Positions 1 through 7,420 of a stretch of 8,803 nucleotides of DNA are shown one piece after another. The stretch is from NCBI GenBank assembly GCA_025357975.1, contig JANYKY010000301.1:1-8803 (forward strand), read 5' to 3'. The notes below the pieces were generated by a model. That model searched no databases. It was given only the letters and a program-made list of their open reading frames with translations, and was not told the DNA's origin. The position numbers and the translations under genes are program-made. The number at the start of each line of letters is the position of its first letter. Position 1 is the stretch's first letter. This DNA is from Gemmatimonadaceae bacterium (GTDB lineage: Bacteria > Gemmatimonadota > Gemmatimonadetes > Gemmatimonadales > Gemmatimonadaceae).

Positions 1-212
1 GACGGCCTTATCGTCGAGATGCATCCGCATCCTGACAGCGCGCGATCTGATGGCGCGCAGTCACTCTACCCCGATCAGTTTCAGGCCTTGATTGCAATTG
101 CGACCGCTCGCAATTCTCCAATCAAGGCCTGAAACTGATCGGGGTAGAGTGACTGCGCGCCATCAGATCGCGCGCTGTCAGGATGCGGATGCATCTCGAC
201 GATAAGGCCGTC
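1..212. repeat. Perfect 94-bp inverted repeat (fold-back) at the left edge
   Basis: Bases 1-94 are the exact reverse complement of bases 119-212, with a 24-base centre at 95-118. Inside the centre there is a second stem of 8 bp (96-103 with 108-115) around the 4-base loop CCGC. Its axis is offset by one base from that of the outer arms. The right arm is authentic aroF coding sequence that matches the family; the left arm is the same sequence turned round and runs to the very first base of the window, so the true arm may be longer. Identity without a single mismatch, and position at an edge, are typical of a snap-back chimera from amplification, library preparation or assembly. A covalently closed hairpin DNA end would look the same but is much less likely inside a biosynthetic gene. 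Confidence 0.95.
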
Positions 213-1091
213 AGCACCGGCAGCAAGGGCGGCGCGCGCCATCGGCGTAACCTTGTCTCGAATACCGGTGCCGTGACTCGGATCACCCACGATTGGCAGG
301 TGCGAAAGCTTGTGAACTGTAGGAATCGCCGTGAGATCGAACATGTTGCGGGAGGACGGATCGAAGCTCCGAACTCCTCTCTCGCAAAGAATCACCTGTC
401 CGTTGCCTTCAGAAAGAATGTACTCGGCGCTCAGCAGCAGGTCGGTGATGGTCGCTGCCATGCCTCGCTTGAGAAGAACGGGTTTGCCGATTTTTCCGAC
501 GGTCTTGAGCAGCGAGTAATTCTGCATGTTGCGGGCGCCGATCTGGATGCAGTCGGCAACTTCGGCAACGAGATGAGCGCCCTCGTCGTCCATCGCTTCC
601 GTGACGATCGGCAACCCCGTCTCCGCTCGGGCAAGCGCCAGTAGCTTTAGCCCCTCTTTGCCGAGTCCCTGGAACGAATAGGGTGAGCTGCGTGGCTTGA
701 ATGCTCCGCCCCGCAATGCAGTGCCACCGGCTCGCGCCACTATGCGCGCCGACTCAAGAATTTGTTCTTCTGACTCGACGGAGCATGGACCCGCGATCAC
801 TGGAATGTCGTTGCCGCCGAACGACACACCGGGCGCGATCGTGACGACAGTGCTTTCCGGTCTCCACTCGCGTGATACCTGCTTGTACGGCTGGGTGACG
901 TGAATGATTTCCTGCACACCCGACAGCGCCGCAATACGCGATGAATCGACCCGCCCATCATTACCGACGATGCCGATCGCCGTGCGTTGCGCACCGGGCA
1001 TCGGTCGCGCCTCGTACCCGAGCTCCCTTACGACAGCGACGACCCGCTCGACCTCGGCAGTGGTGGCGCCGTGCTGCATTACTACGAGCAC
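81..1091 (-). CDS. aroF: 3-deoxy-7-phosphoheptulonate (DAHP) synthase, type I-beta with N-terminal ACT-like domain; 3' end altered by the fold-back
   Basis: This cytosolic enzyme condenses phosphoenolpyruvate and erythrose 4-phosphate to DAHP, the entry step to chorismate and aromatic amino acids. Residues 1-70 form a ferredoxin-like/ACT-like regulatory domain like that of the Thermotoga maritima enzyme, which is feedback-inhibited by tyrosine. Residues 95-330 form the TIM barrel. The four expected metal ligands are present: C103 (GPCSVE), H273 (DPSH), E299 (IVE) and D310 (SDG). Substrate-binding motifs [11 protein letters not shown] (132-142), IQIGARN (182-188) and LLKRG (206-210) are intact. 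The GTG start fits the family N-terminus (MIVV in Thermotoga versus MLVV here); an internal ATG at 1079 would cut the first strand. The GTG lies one base after the smc stop (TGAcGTG) with no clear Shine-Dalgarno, suggesting translation by re-initiation. There is no chorismate mutase fusion. The last codons, from about A333 to the stop at 81-83, lie in the inverted copy and are probably not native; the 336-residue length is close to the family's roughly 338 only by chance. Confidence 0.95.
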   Translation of the reverse strand: MLVVMQHGATTAEVERVVAVVRELGYEARPMPGAQRTAIGIVGNDGRVDSSRIAALSGVQEIIHVTQPYKQVSREWRPESTVVTIAPGVSFGGNDIPVIAGPCSVESEEQILESARIVARAGGTALRGGAFKPRSSPYSFQGLGKEGLKLLALARAETGLPIVTEAMDDEGAHLVAEVADCIQIGARNMQNYSLLKTVGKIGKPVLLKRGMAATITDLLLSAEYILSEGNGQVILCERGVRSFDPSSRNMFDLTAIPTVHKLSHLPIVGDPSHGTGIRDKVTPMARAALAAGADGLIVEMHPHPDSARSDGAQSLYPDQFQALIGELRAVAIAIKA

Positions 1092-1092
1092 G

Positions 1093-4000
1093 TCAGACGC
1101 TCAGAGCCGATGCCAGCTCGCCTGCGGGCATTGTGCCCGCAATTGCTTCTTCCACCGCCGCGCCCTTCATGTGAACGCTGACAAGCGATGACACACCCGG
1201 CTCCTGCATCGTAACGCCGTACACTGCGTCAGCGGCTTCCGTAGTGGTGCGAGGATTATGTGTGATTACGATGAACTGGGTGTTGGTCTTGAATTCGTTC
1301 AGCATTCGTACGAACCGGCCGATGTTTGCGTCATCAAGTGGAGCATCAACTTCGTCCATGAGACAAAACGGACTCGGCTTCGTGAGAAATATTCCAAACA
1401 GGAGGGACAAGGCCACAAGCGCCCGTTCACCGCTCGATAGCAGGTGAATGCGCTGGGTTCTTTTTCCTCGCGGAGCCGCGTGAATCTCGATATCACCATC
1501 CATCGGAGACTCAGAATTCTCCAGACGAAGATCGCACTCACCACCGCCGAACAGCGTCATGAAAATCTTCTGGAAGTTCTCACGAACCTGCACGAATGTC
1601 TTCAGGAACAAGTCGCGAGCGGTCGCGTCTATCTCGCGAATTGCCTGCTGCAGCGAAAGCTTCGCGGTCGCCAGATCGGCTCGCTGGGATGTGAGCAGCT
1701 CGAGGCGCTTCTGCTCTTCTTCGTGCTCCTCGATCGCAAGAGGATTTACCGGGCCCAGCGCGTCGATCTGCTCCCTGAGCTGCGCTGCTTCGGAGCGGAG
1801 TGATTCGTCATCGGCTTCGACAGCCGGAGAACTTTCCATCAATTCTTCGAGCGGCTTTCTCCATTCCGTTTCGAGCCGCTCGCGGATCGCGGCACGTCTG
1901 CCTGACAGCTCGGTCAGTCGAAGTTCCGAACCGTGAAGCTCTTCGAGGAGCGCTGTCGAGCGATGACGTACGGCCGTCAGCTCATGCTCCAGCGCTTCGA
2001 GATTTTCGTCCGACGTTCTTACCGAGAGCTCGGCGGAGGCCAGGCGTGCTTCACCGTCTTCCAGCGTCGCCCGTCGCGCCTCGAGATCGAGTTGCCATCC
2101 GGAGAGCTGCCGAGCGAGCTCCTGATCTGCCTCGGACAATGTGACCAGCTCCGACTGAAGAGATTCGAGCCGCGCGTTTGCAGAGGAGAACTCTTCGTGA
2201 AGATGGCGCTCCCTGTCGCTCGCGAATTGAAGGCGGGCCTGGGCCTGTGCGCTCGCAACCTGGCTATTTGTCTTGTTGTTACGCGCCTCTTCCTGTCGTG
2301 CCTCTGTCCCGGCGAGCGAGTGACGCGCCTCCACAACATTTTGCTCATGCTGAGCGATGCGCGACTCTTTTTCCACGATGGACTGGGCGATTTTCGCAAT
2401 GTTTTCGATGAGCGTCAATTCGCGCGCTGCGAGTCGCTCGAGCAGTGCAGAAGCATCGCCGACTTCCTTTAGAGCGCGATGATGTCTGCGCGCAGCGGCG
2501 GTAAGAAGATCTTCAGCAGCAGATGCAGCGCGCGACCCGGCGACGGCCGATTCCTGTGAGGCTGCCGCAGCCCGCTCCGCAGCCTCTAACGCAGCGCGCG
2601 CGGTTGCAGCCGCAGCCGCGGCGGATTGACGTGCAGCTTCGGCCTGAGACAGGCCGCGCCGCGAATCGGTGATTTCAGCGCGACGCCTGAGAGGGCCGGG
2701 GCCTACAACATTTGCCGGCAGCCAGATCGCACCGCGCGCGTCGACGAAGCCCGTTCCATTGTCCGTCGGCGTAACGCGCCCCAATAGAGTGCGCACCCAG
2801 TGAGCGGCGGGAAGCTCCGAACTGACGAGTTTTGAGAGAGCATCATCAGCCGTAATTTCCTCACCGCGAATGGCGTCGACGGGCAGAAGCAGCAGCGGAC
2901 CAGGGTTAGTGGCTGCGTGCCACGCACGGATCTCGTCAGCAGCCGGCCGGTCCCTGACGAGAACAGCATGAACCGTGGCGCCAAGAAAGCGCTCCACGAG
3001 GGATGCGGATTCTGCGTCGGTGCTGATGAAATCGCTCAACGGGCCGATGACGCTGCCTTCGCCGAATCGATCTTTCTCCTTCAGCAGCCTGGCCGCCGCC
3101 GGCGCGAGACCGACGCGCTCGCGCTCGAGGCCTTCCAGCGCGTGCAACTTGCTCGCAAGCGCAGTATGCGTCTCTTCCGAGCGCAGCAATGCCGAACGTG
3201 CGCTCGAATCTGCGTCACGCGCTGCACGCGCTGCGGATTGCGCGGCTTCAAATTCTGCGCTTAACGCAGCGCTGTGATCGCGGGAAGCTTGCAGCGATGT
3301 TTCGAGATCGGCGACCTCACGACGGACGCCAGCCTCATTGTCGGAAAGCTGCGTCTGTTCTTCAAGAAGCGTCGATCTTCGCGATGCAAGATCGTGCATC
3401 TCTCGCTCGGTGGCTTCGCGATCCAGCGCATGCCTGTGAGCAAGCTCTCGCAGCTCTCTCGCCGACTTCTCCGCACCATCCACGGCGGCTCGCGCAGCGG
3501 CCAGCTCTGCGCGAACAGATTCCTCTTCTATGGCGTGATTCTCGAGCGACGACACTGCGAGTGCCAATTCAGCCTCGAGCTGTGCGCGGTGGGCGACGGC
3601 CGCGTCTAGCTCATCGCTCACGCGAACCACTGTCGAATCTCCGTCGTGACGCTCCTGCTCGGCGCGCTCTCGACGCTCGACGGCATTTCGCTGCCGCTCT
3701 TCAGCAACTGCAATTTCGGCGCGAAGACTCTGCGTGCTTTCACGTTGGTCCGAGACGAGCCGAGCCAGCTCGCCGCGCCGGGCCTCTGCAGCGATGCGGG
3801 TTCCGTGAGCGGCATCGCGCGCGGCCTCCGCGGCAGCCACACTTTCCTCCGCGGCAGGAACTTCGTTGCGAAGCGCTGCAACTCTTGCTTCGAGTCGGCT
3901 GAGCTCATCGCGCCACGCATTCATTTCGCGCGAGGCAAGCGCAATTTCTACGGTGAACCGACGATTGGTTATCTCGACGTGCTTTTCGGCGCGGCGTCGT

Positions 4001-4623
4001 TGCCGTGCAAGTGACCTGACCTGAGTCTGAACTTCCGAGATCAGGTCATCCAGACGCCCAAGGTCGACTGCGGTTTCCTCGAGACGGCGCTCGGATGATC
4101 GCTTGCGGTCACGGTAGAGCCCGACTCCGGCGGCCTCTTCGAACAGCTCTCGACGATCGTCCGGCCGATCAGAAAGGAGTGCGTCGATCATCTTCGCTTC
4201 GATGACCACACCAGAATCCGCGCCGAGTCCGGTGCCTCGCACCATGTCGTGAATGTCCCGCAGGCGACATGGCGAATTGTTCAGGAGGTACTCACTCTCA
4301 CCGGATCGGCTCAATCGACGCGTGATAACTACTTCGCGGAACGGAATACCGAGCGCTCCGTCGTCGTTCTCGAAGTGAAGTGAAACTTCGGCGATGTTGA
4401 CAGGCCGCCGCGCGGATGATCCCTGAAAAATGACTTCTTCCATCTTCGCGCCGCGGAGTGTCTTCGCCCGCTGCTCGCCGAGTACCCATCTGACAGCGTC
4501 GGAGACGTTCGATTTGCCGCAGCCGTTGGGACCGACGATCGCCGTCACACCGGGCTCGAACAGCAGCTCGGTTTCATCAGCGAACGACTTGAATCCCTGC
4601 AGCTCGAGCTTCGTCAGACGCAC
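1093..4623 (-). CDS. smc: Chromosome segregation/condensation ATPase SMC
   Basis: SMC dimerises and, with ScpA and ScpB, forms the bacterial condensin that organises and segregates the chromosome. The 1176-residue length is normal for the family. The N-terminal head begins MRLTKLELQGFKSF, carries Walker A GPNGCGKS (31-38) and ends near FEEAAGVGLYRDRKR (about 156-175). Coiled coils rich in Ala, Glu, Arg and Leu occupy about 175-505 and 650-1010, on either side of a hinge at about 515-645. The C-terminal head has the ABC signature LSSGE (1062-1066; usually LSGGE), then PSPF (1083-1086), Walker B with D-loop (MDEVDAPLDD, D1090 and E1091) and the H-loop ITHN (H1122). The GTG start shares its first base with the TAG stop of the upstream gene (TAGTG). 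AGGGAG at 4633-4638 is a good ribosome-binding site. The segment VIEAKMID replaces the QG-type motif of many Gram-positive SMCs and resembles the FCB-group version. The scpA and scpB genes are not in the window. Confidence 0.97.
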   Translation of the reverse strand: MRLTKLELQGFKSFADETELLFEPGVTAIVGPNGCGKSNVSDAVRWVLGEQRAKTLRGAKMEEVIFQGSSARRPVNIAEVSLHFENDDGALGIPFREVVITRRLSRSGESEYLLNNSPCRLRDIHDMVRGTGLGADSGVVIEAKMIDALLSDRPDDRRELFEEAAGVGLYRDRKRSSERRLEETAVDLGRLDDLISEVQTQVRSLARQRRRAEKHVEITNRRFTVEIALASREMNAWRDELSRLEARVAALRNEVPAAEESVAAAEAARDAAHGTRIAAEARRGELARLVSDQRESTQSLRAEIAVAEERQRNAVERRERAEQERHDGDSTVVRVSDELDAAVAHRAQLEAELALAVSSLENHAIEEESVRAELAAARAAVDGAEKSARELRELAHRHALDREATEREMHDLASRRSTLLEEQTQLSDNEAGVRREVADLETSLQASRDHSAALSAEFEAAQSAARAARDADSSARSALLRSEETHTALASKLHALEGLERERVGLAPAAARLLKEKDRFGEGSVIGPLSDFISTDAESASLVERFLGATVHAVLVRDRPAADEIRAWHAATNPGPLLLLPVDAIRGEEITADDALSKLVSSELPAAHWVRTLLGRVTPTDNGTGFVDARGAIWLPANVVGPGPLRRRAEITDSRRGLSQAEAARQSAAAAAATARAALEAAERAAAASQESAVAGSRAASAAEDLLTAAARRHHRALKEVGDASALLERLAARELTLIENIAKIAQSIVEKESRIAQHEQNVVEARHSLAGTEARQEEARNNKTNSQVASAQAQARLQFASDRERHLHEEFSSANARLESLQSELVTLSEADQELARQLSGWQLDLEARRATLEDGEARLASAELSVRTSDENLEALEHELTAVRHRSTALLEELHGSELRLTELSGRRAAIRERLETEWRKPLEELMESSPAVEADDESLRSEAAQLREQIDALGPVNPLAIEEHEEEQKRLELLTSQRADLATAKLSLQQAIREIDATARDLFLKTFVQVRENFQKIFMTLFGGGECDLRLENSESPMDGDIEIHAAPRGKRTQRIHLLSSGERALVALSLLFGIFLTKPSPFCLMDEVDAPLDDANIGRFVRMLNEFKTNTQFIVITHNPRTTTEAADAVYGVTMQEPGVSSLVSVHMKGAAVEEAIAGTMPAGELASALSV

Positions 4624-5921
4624 TACTGAATTCTCCCTGTTCTGTACGCGAGCACCGGCGTGACGCCGGCAACGCGGAGTGCCGATGCAGCGAGCGATGA
4701 TTGATCTGCATGTTGGAACGCACCCGTGTACAACCGGGCGCCACCGTCTTTTTGCAACAGCGCATAGGCGGTGATCCCGCGAGCGGCGAGTGCCGCAATT
4801 CTGTCGCGAACAACGGCAGTAACGCCGCCTTGCGACGGAACACTGTCAACCAGGAAGGCAAGCGGCACTCGTACCACGGAACCGGCGGAATCCGCCAGAA
4901 CATGACGTCTCCGCAGCGTCGCGAGCAGCTCGTTTGCCTGCGCCATGTCAGCGTATGCGCCGGCGTACACTTTGTACCATGTGGCTTCGGTGTCCCCGAT
5001 TGGAACGAGAGAAATCGTCGCAGATGGCATAGCGGAGCCGTGACGCTTCAACTCAAAGTTAGCGCCCTCGGAAGTATTCGAGGCGAGAACTTCAACTGAA
5101 AACGTGGTCGCTGCGGCTGAATCCATGGGATTCGCGAGCGCGATTTCATGCGCTTTGGCTGCAACCGCAGAATCACGTCGTGAAGAGTCAACCGCAGGAG
5201 TTGCGACGACCCTCGTCTGAGCAGCCGGTCGTGCCGAACGGAATTGTGCAGCAATGAGCGACCCGCCGAGAATCCCAGCCGCGAGAAGTGCCGCTGCAGC
5301 AAGACCTATCTTGAGCGGGCTCCATGGTTGTGACTTTGGCGCAAGATCGATCTTCGGCGCGGGGACAATTGTGGGGTGAGGGACCTTCGCAAGAATGTTC
5401 GCGGTTGGTACAGCATCGAGCCGCTGCATTCCAACGAGAACAATTCCATCGACCTGCGCTGCGAGTTTTGCCAATCCCGGCGTGCTGGCGGCTACAACCA
5501 GAAGCAAAAGCTCGTCGGCGTTTGCGAACTCCGTCGCGAATTGCTTCCAACGAACACTTCCAAGGACTTCGTGCGTAGCGGGGGACTCGGTGCCGCCCGG
5601 CATGATGAACAGGTTGTTCGCACCTTTGACTTCGCGCGCAATTCGTCCAAATGAAGTGCCGAATTCGAAGCTATCGTAAATCCCATGCTGGTCTTCGTCG
5701 GCAACGAGCGCCTGGAGCGGAGCTGTATCGCCGCCGAGATCTCCGATCATTACCAGCCGGTGAGCGCTCTCAGCGAGCCCGATGCCAATGGCGACGTGTG
5801 CCGCCGCTTGCAGATCGTCCGAAGTGACGATGACCGACGAATAGCCGCGAAGTGCGACTGCCGCCTGTCGGCCGGCTCCTTCGTACGCTCCACGGGGCGC
5901 GCGGACCGCCGGTGTGGTCAC
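4623..5921 (-). CDS. Inner-membrane protein with degenerate ParA/CpsD-like domain, one TM helix and tandem SPOR-like repeats
   Basis: I do not know a named gene of this layout. From the GTG at 5919-5921 it has 432 residues. Residues about 25-170 follow the order of strands and spacings of a CpsD/ParA-type P-loop domain: a first strand ending in VIVTS, a second leading to VMIGDLGGD (57-65), a segment resembling the LFGLPNxxGLSDVL region, and LLLLVVAAS (138-146) at the Walker B position. The Walker A GKS/T is replaced by AAAH (39-42) and the Walker B Asp is gone, so ATP hydrolysis is unlikely. A Pro/Lys linker leads to a transmembrane helix (about 203-226). A low-complexity stretch and two SPOR-like repeats follow (about 273-353 and 354-428; cores WYKVYAGAY and ARLYTGAF). 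The topology is presumably N-in with the repeats in the periplasm. The start forms a GTGA overlap with the upstream stop and is preceded by GAGGGA; a TTG at 5942 is a weaker choice. The SPOR assignment is more certain than the pseudo-ATPase assignment. Confidence 0.85.
   Translation of the reverse strand: MTTPAVRAPRGAYEGAGRQAAVALRGYSSVIVTSDDLQAAAHVAIGIGLAESAHRLVMIGDLGGDTAPLQALVADEDQHGIYDSFEFGTSFGRIAREVKGANNLFIMPGGTESPATHEVLGSVRWKQFATEFANADELLLLVVAASTPGLAKLAAQVDGIVLVGMQRLDAVPTANILAKVPHPTIVPAPKIDLAPKSQPWSPLKIGLAAAALLAAGILGGSLIAAQFRSARPAAQTRVVATPAVDSSRRDSAVAAKAHEIALANPMDSAAATTFSVEVLASNTSEGANFELKRHGSAMPSATISLVPIGDTEATWYKVYAGAYADMAQANELLATLRRRHVLADSAGSVVRVPLAFLVDSVPSQGGVTAVVRDRIAALAARGITAYALLQKDGGARLYTGAFQHADQSSLAASALRVAGVTPVLAYRTGRIQ
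4633..4638 (-). promoter_or_regulatory. Shine-Dalgarno site for smc
   Basis: AGGGAG lies nine bases before the GTG start of smc, inside the last codons of the upstream SPOR gene. It supports the GTG at 4621-4623, which shares a base with the preceding stop codon. Spacing is at the long end of the usual range, and the TAGTG junction also allows coupling to termination of the upstream gene. Confidence 0.7.
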
Positions 5922-7420
5922 TGCGATCCCTCGTAAACCCAATACTGCTGTTTCGAGTCTCGTCCAACTCGCTCGGCCTCTTCCCGAGAGGCATACGGGC
6001 CGACAATCACACGATAAATGGTGGTTGTTCCGGACTGGGACGCCGACACCCTTGGGTGGGCGCCATCGATAGTGATTGCCGCTGCCAAATCGCTCGCCTT
6101 TTGTTGTGTAAGGACTGCCGCGAACGAGACTATGTAACCGTTTTCGTGTGGCGGAGTCAAAGCGGCGGGAGGGACGATGACCGTCGGCGTTGCATCCCGA
6201 ACCGTCAGGCCGGAAGGATCATGCTTTACGCTGTCGCTCGTTGTGGCTGTGGAATCGGCATTGGCGCTGCTATCCGGCGATCCGAATGAAACCGGCCGGT
6301 CGAGGTCGGCAGCACGCGGGCGGAAGCCATTCCAGTTGAGAAAATACCAGAAATCGGCTGCCCCGCCTTTGATCGTCTGCATGTCATGAAGATTAACCGA
6401 ATTGACCATCGTTACGTCGCCTCCCCTCACAGTCGCGATGGCGGAGCCGGGCGCGTAAGCTGGTAAATCGTCACGCCATGCCGTCCGCACGGTCCCCTGA
6501 ACGCGCTCATCGCCCACGCCGACGACCCACGCCGAATCCCCTCCTCGGGCTGGCCGCACGAGAATGCCCTGACCAAGGGGGTCAATTCGAAGGTCGGATG
6601 CATCACCGGGAAGAGTCACCGTACCTTCGATTGTTTCACTGTAGCGATCGATAACCGTGAGCATCCTGCTTCCGCGAAAGGCCACGTACAGCCGGTCGCC
6701 GCTGGGCGTTGGGATTATTGCGATCACCTTGTCCTTGAGGCGAATGCTTTTGAGCGGAGAGAGATCCCGTGTCTTCACACCGATCAGCCCGCTGTCGACT
6801 GTGAAATAGATCCGGTCTCCGATCTGCGTCCGGACGCCGCGAGAGACGAGAGGGAGCGACACTGTCTCCACGATTCGGTCGTCGGTCGGCCTGATCAGCC
6901 AGAGCTTTGTGTGAGACCCCTCGTTGCCCGCAATCACGGCCGACCCGTTCGGTTGAGGGAAAACCAGGCGGGCCGGTGACGGAGGCTTGAACGTCCAGTC
7001 GCCGCTCGGTGTGAGCCTCTGCACAACGCCTCTCGTGTCGACTCCATAGATCTCGCTTCCGTCAACGGACGCAATTCCGGACAGCTTTTCGCGAGAGGCA
7101 ACGCGGATTTCGGATGCCCTGAGATCGAGTCTTCGGGGAAGGCCCTTGTCGTCGACGAATGCGATCGCGCCACCGTCCGGGTCAAAGCCCAGGACATGGT
7201 CAACCGCCGGGGCGCCTGCCACCGACCATACTGCAGAGTCGAGGCGTGGAAACACATACGCGCGAGCAGTTCCGCCCTTGAGCGGAACGCGAATGACTAT
7301 CTGATCTGATCCGCGAGCGGCGGCGGCTCCGCCGGGAACGCCGGTTGACGCCTGCCGATCGCCCTTACAAGAGGCGACGGCAAGCGTCAGCGCTAAAGCC
7401 CAGGTCGAGCTTCTAGAAAC
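5918..7420 (-). CDS. Lipoprotein with beta-propeller-like domain and C-terminal SPOR domain; start codon unresolved
   Basis: I do not recognise a named family for the whole protein. The C-terminal 75 residues form a SPOR domain: GYIVSFAAVLTQQKASDLAAAI at the first strand and helix, and YRVIVGPYASREEAERV at the second. This domain type binds peptidoglycan glycan chains lacking stem peptides. The middle, about 300 residues, shows repeated WD40/NHL-like propeller blades (for example GDRLYVAFRGSRMLTVID), followed by a Ser/Thr/Asp-rich linker. The first conventional start in frame is the GTG at 7253-7255, but the reading frame stays open back to a TGA at 7514-7516. Upstream of that GTG it encodes a lipoprotein signal, TWALALTLAVAS then C (Cys codon 7367-7369), then a low-complexity tether and a first propeller strand (QIVIRVPL). 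The coding region therefore runs at least to 7369; 7420 is the likely minimum start, overlapping the stop of the upstream barrel gene by a few bases. No ATG, GTG or TTG exists there. From the Cys the mature protein is 483 residues. The downstream SPOR gene overlaps by four bases. Confidence 0.82.
   Translation of the reverse strand, partial: VSRSSTWALALTLAVASCKGDRQASTGVPGGAAAARGSDQIVIRVPLKGGTARAYVFPRLDSAVWSVAGAPAVDHVLGFDPDGGAIAFVDDKGLPRRLDLRASEIRVASREKLSGIASVDGSEIYGVDTRGVVQRLTPSGDWTFKPPSPARLVFPQPNGSAVIAGNEGSHTKLWLIRPTDDRIVETVSLPLVSRGVRTQIGDRIYFTVDSGLIGVKTRDLSPLKSIRLKDKVIAIIPTPSGDRLYVAFRGSRMLTVIDRYSETIEGTVTLPGDASDLRIDPLGQGILVRPARGGDSAWVVGVGDERVQGTVRTAWRDDLPAYAPGSAIATVRGGDVTMVNSVNLHDMQTIKGGAADFWYFLNWNGFRPRAADLDRPVSFGSPDSSANADSTATTSDSVKHDPSGLTVRDATPTVIVPPAALTPPHENGYIVSFAAVLTQQKASDLAAAITIDGAHPRVSASQSGTTTIYRVIVGPYASREEAERVGRDSKQQYWVYEGSQ
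5927..5932 (-). promoter_or_regulatory. Shine-Dalgarno site deciding the GTG start at 5921
   Basis: GAGGGA stands five bases before the GTG at 5919-5921, which overlaps the TGA stop of the upstream gene by the classic four bases (GTGA). This favours that GTG over the TTG at 5940-5942, which would add seven residues and lies before the site. Confidence 0.75.
7367..7420 (-). other. Lipoprotein signal peptide and lipobox (VAS-C) upstream of the first conventional start
   Basis: Translation in frame with the SPOR lipoprotein gives VSRSSTWALALTLAVAS followed by Cys and KGDRQ. This is a short basic n-region, a hydrophobic core and the lipobox V-A-S-C, as recognised by signal peptidase II. A Lys two residues after the Cys gives no Lol-avoidance signal (no Asp at +2), so the default destination would be the outer membrane. 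The codon at 7418-7420 is GTT, not a normal start. Confidence 0.75.

Noticed and set aside
96..115. Eight-base-pair hairpin as an aroF transcription terminator
   Set aside because: It lies within the coding sequence, has no following U-run on the minus strand, and sits inside the suspect fold-back centre.
183..644. Plus-strand open frame opposite aroF (153 codons)
   Set aside because: It is antisense to strongly conserved aroF sequence and shows no domain-like sequence.
1429..1437. LSSGE as proof of an inactive SMC
   Set aside because: Walker A, Walker B with catalytic Glu, D-loop and H-loop are all intact, and related ATPases tolerate a different small residue at this place.
3189..3902. 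Plus-strand open frame of 237 codons opposite the SMC coiled coil
   Set aside because: Arg- and Ala-rich shadow of coiled-coil codons in a G+C-rich gene; no motif or ribosome-binding site noticed.
5919..5942. TTG at 5942 as start of the inner-membrane SPOR protein
   Set aside because: The GTG at 5921 has a well-placed GAGGGA and a 4-base overlap with the previous stop; the extra seven residues add nothing recognisable.
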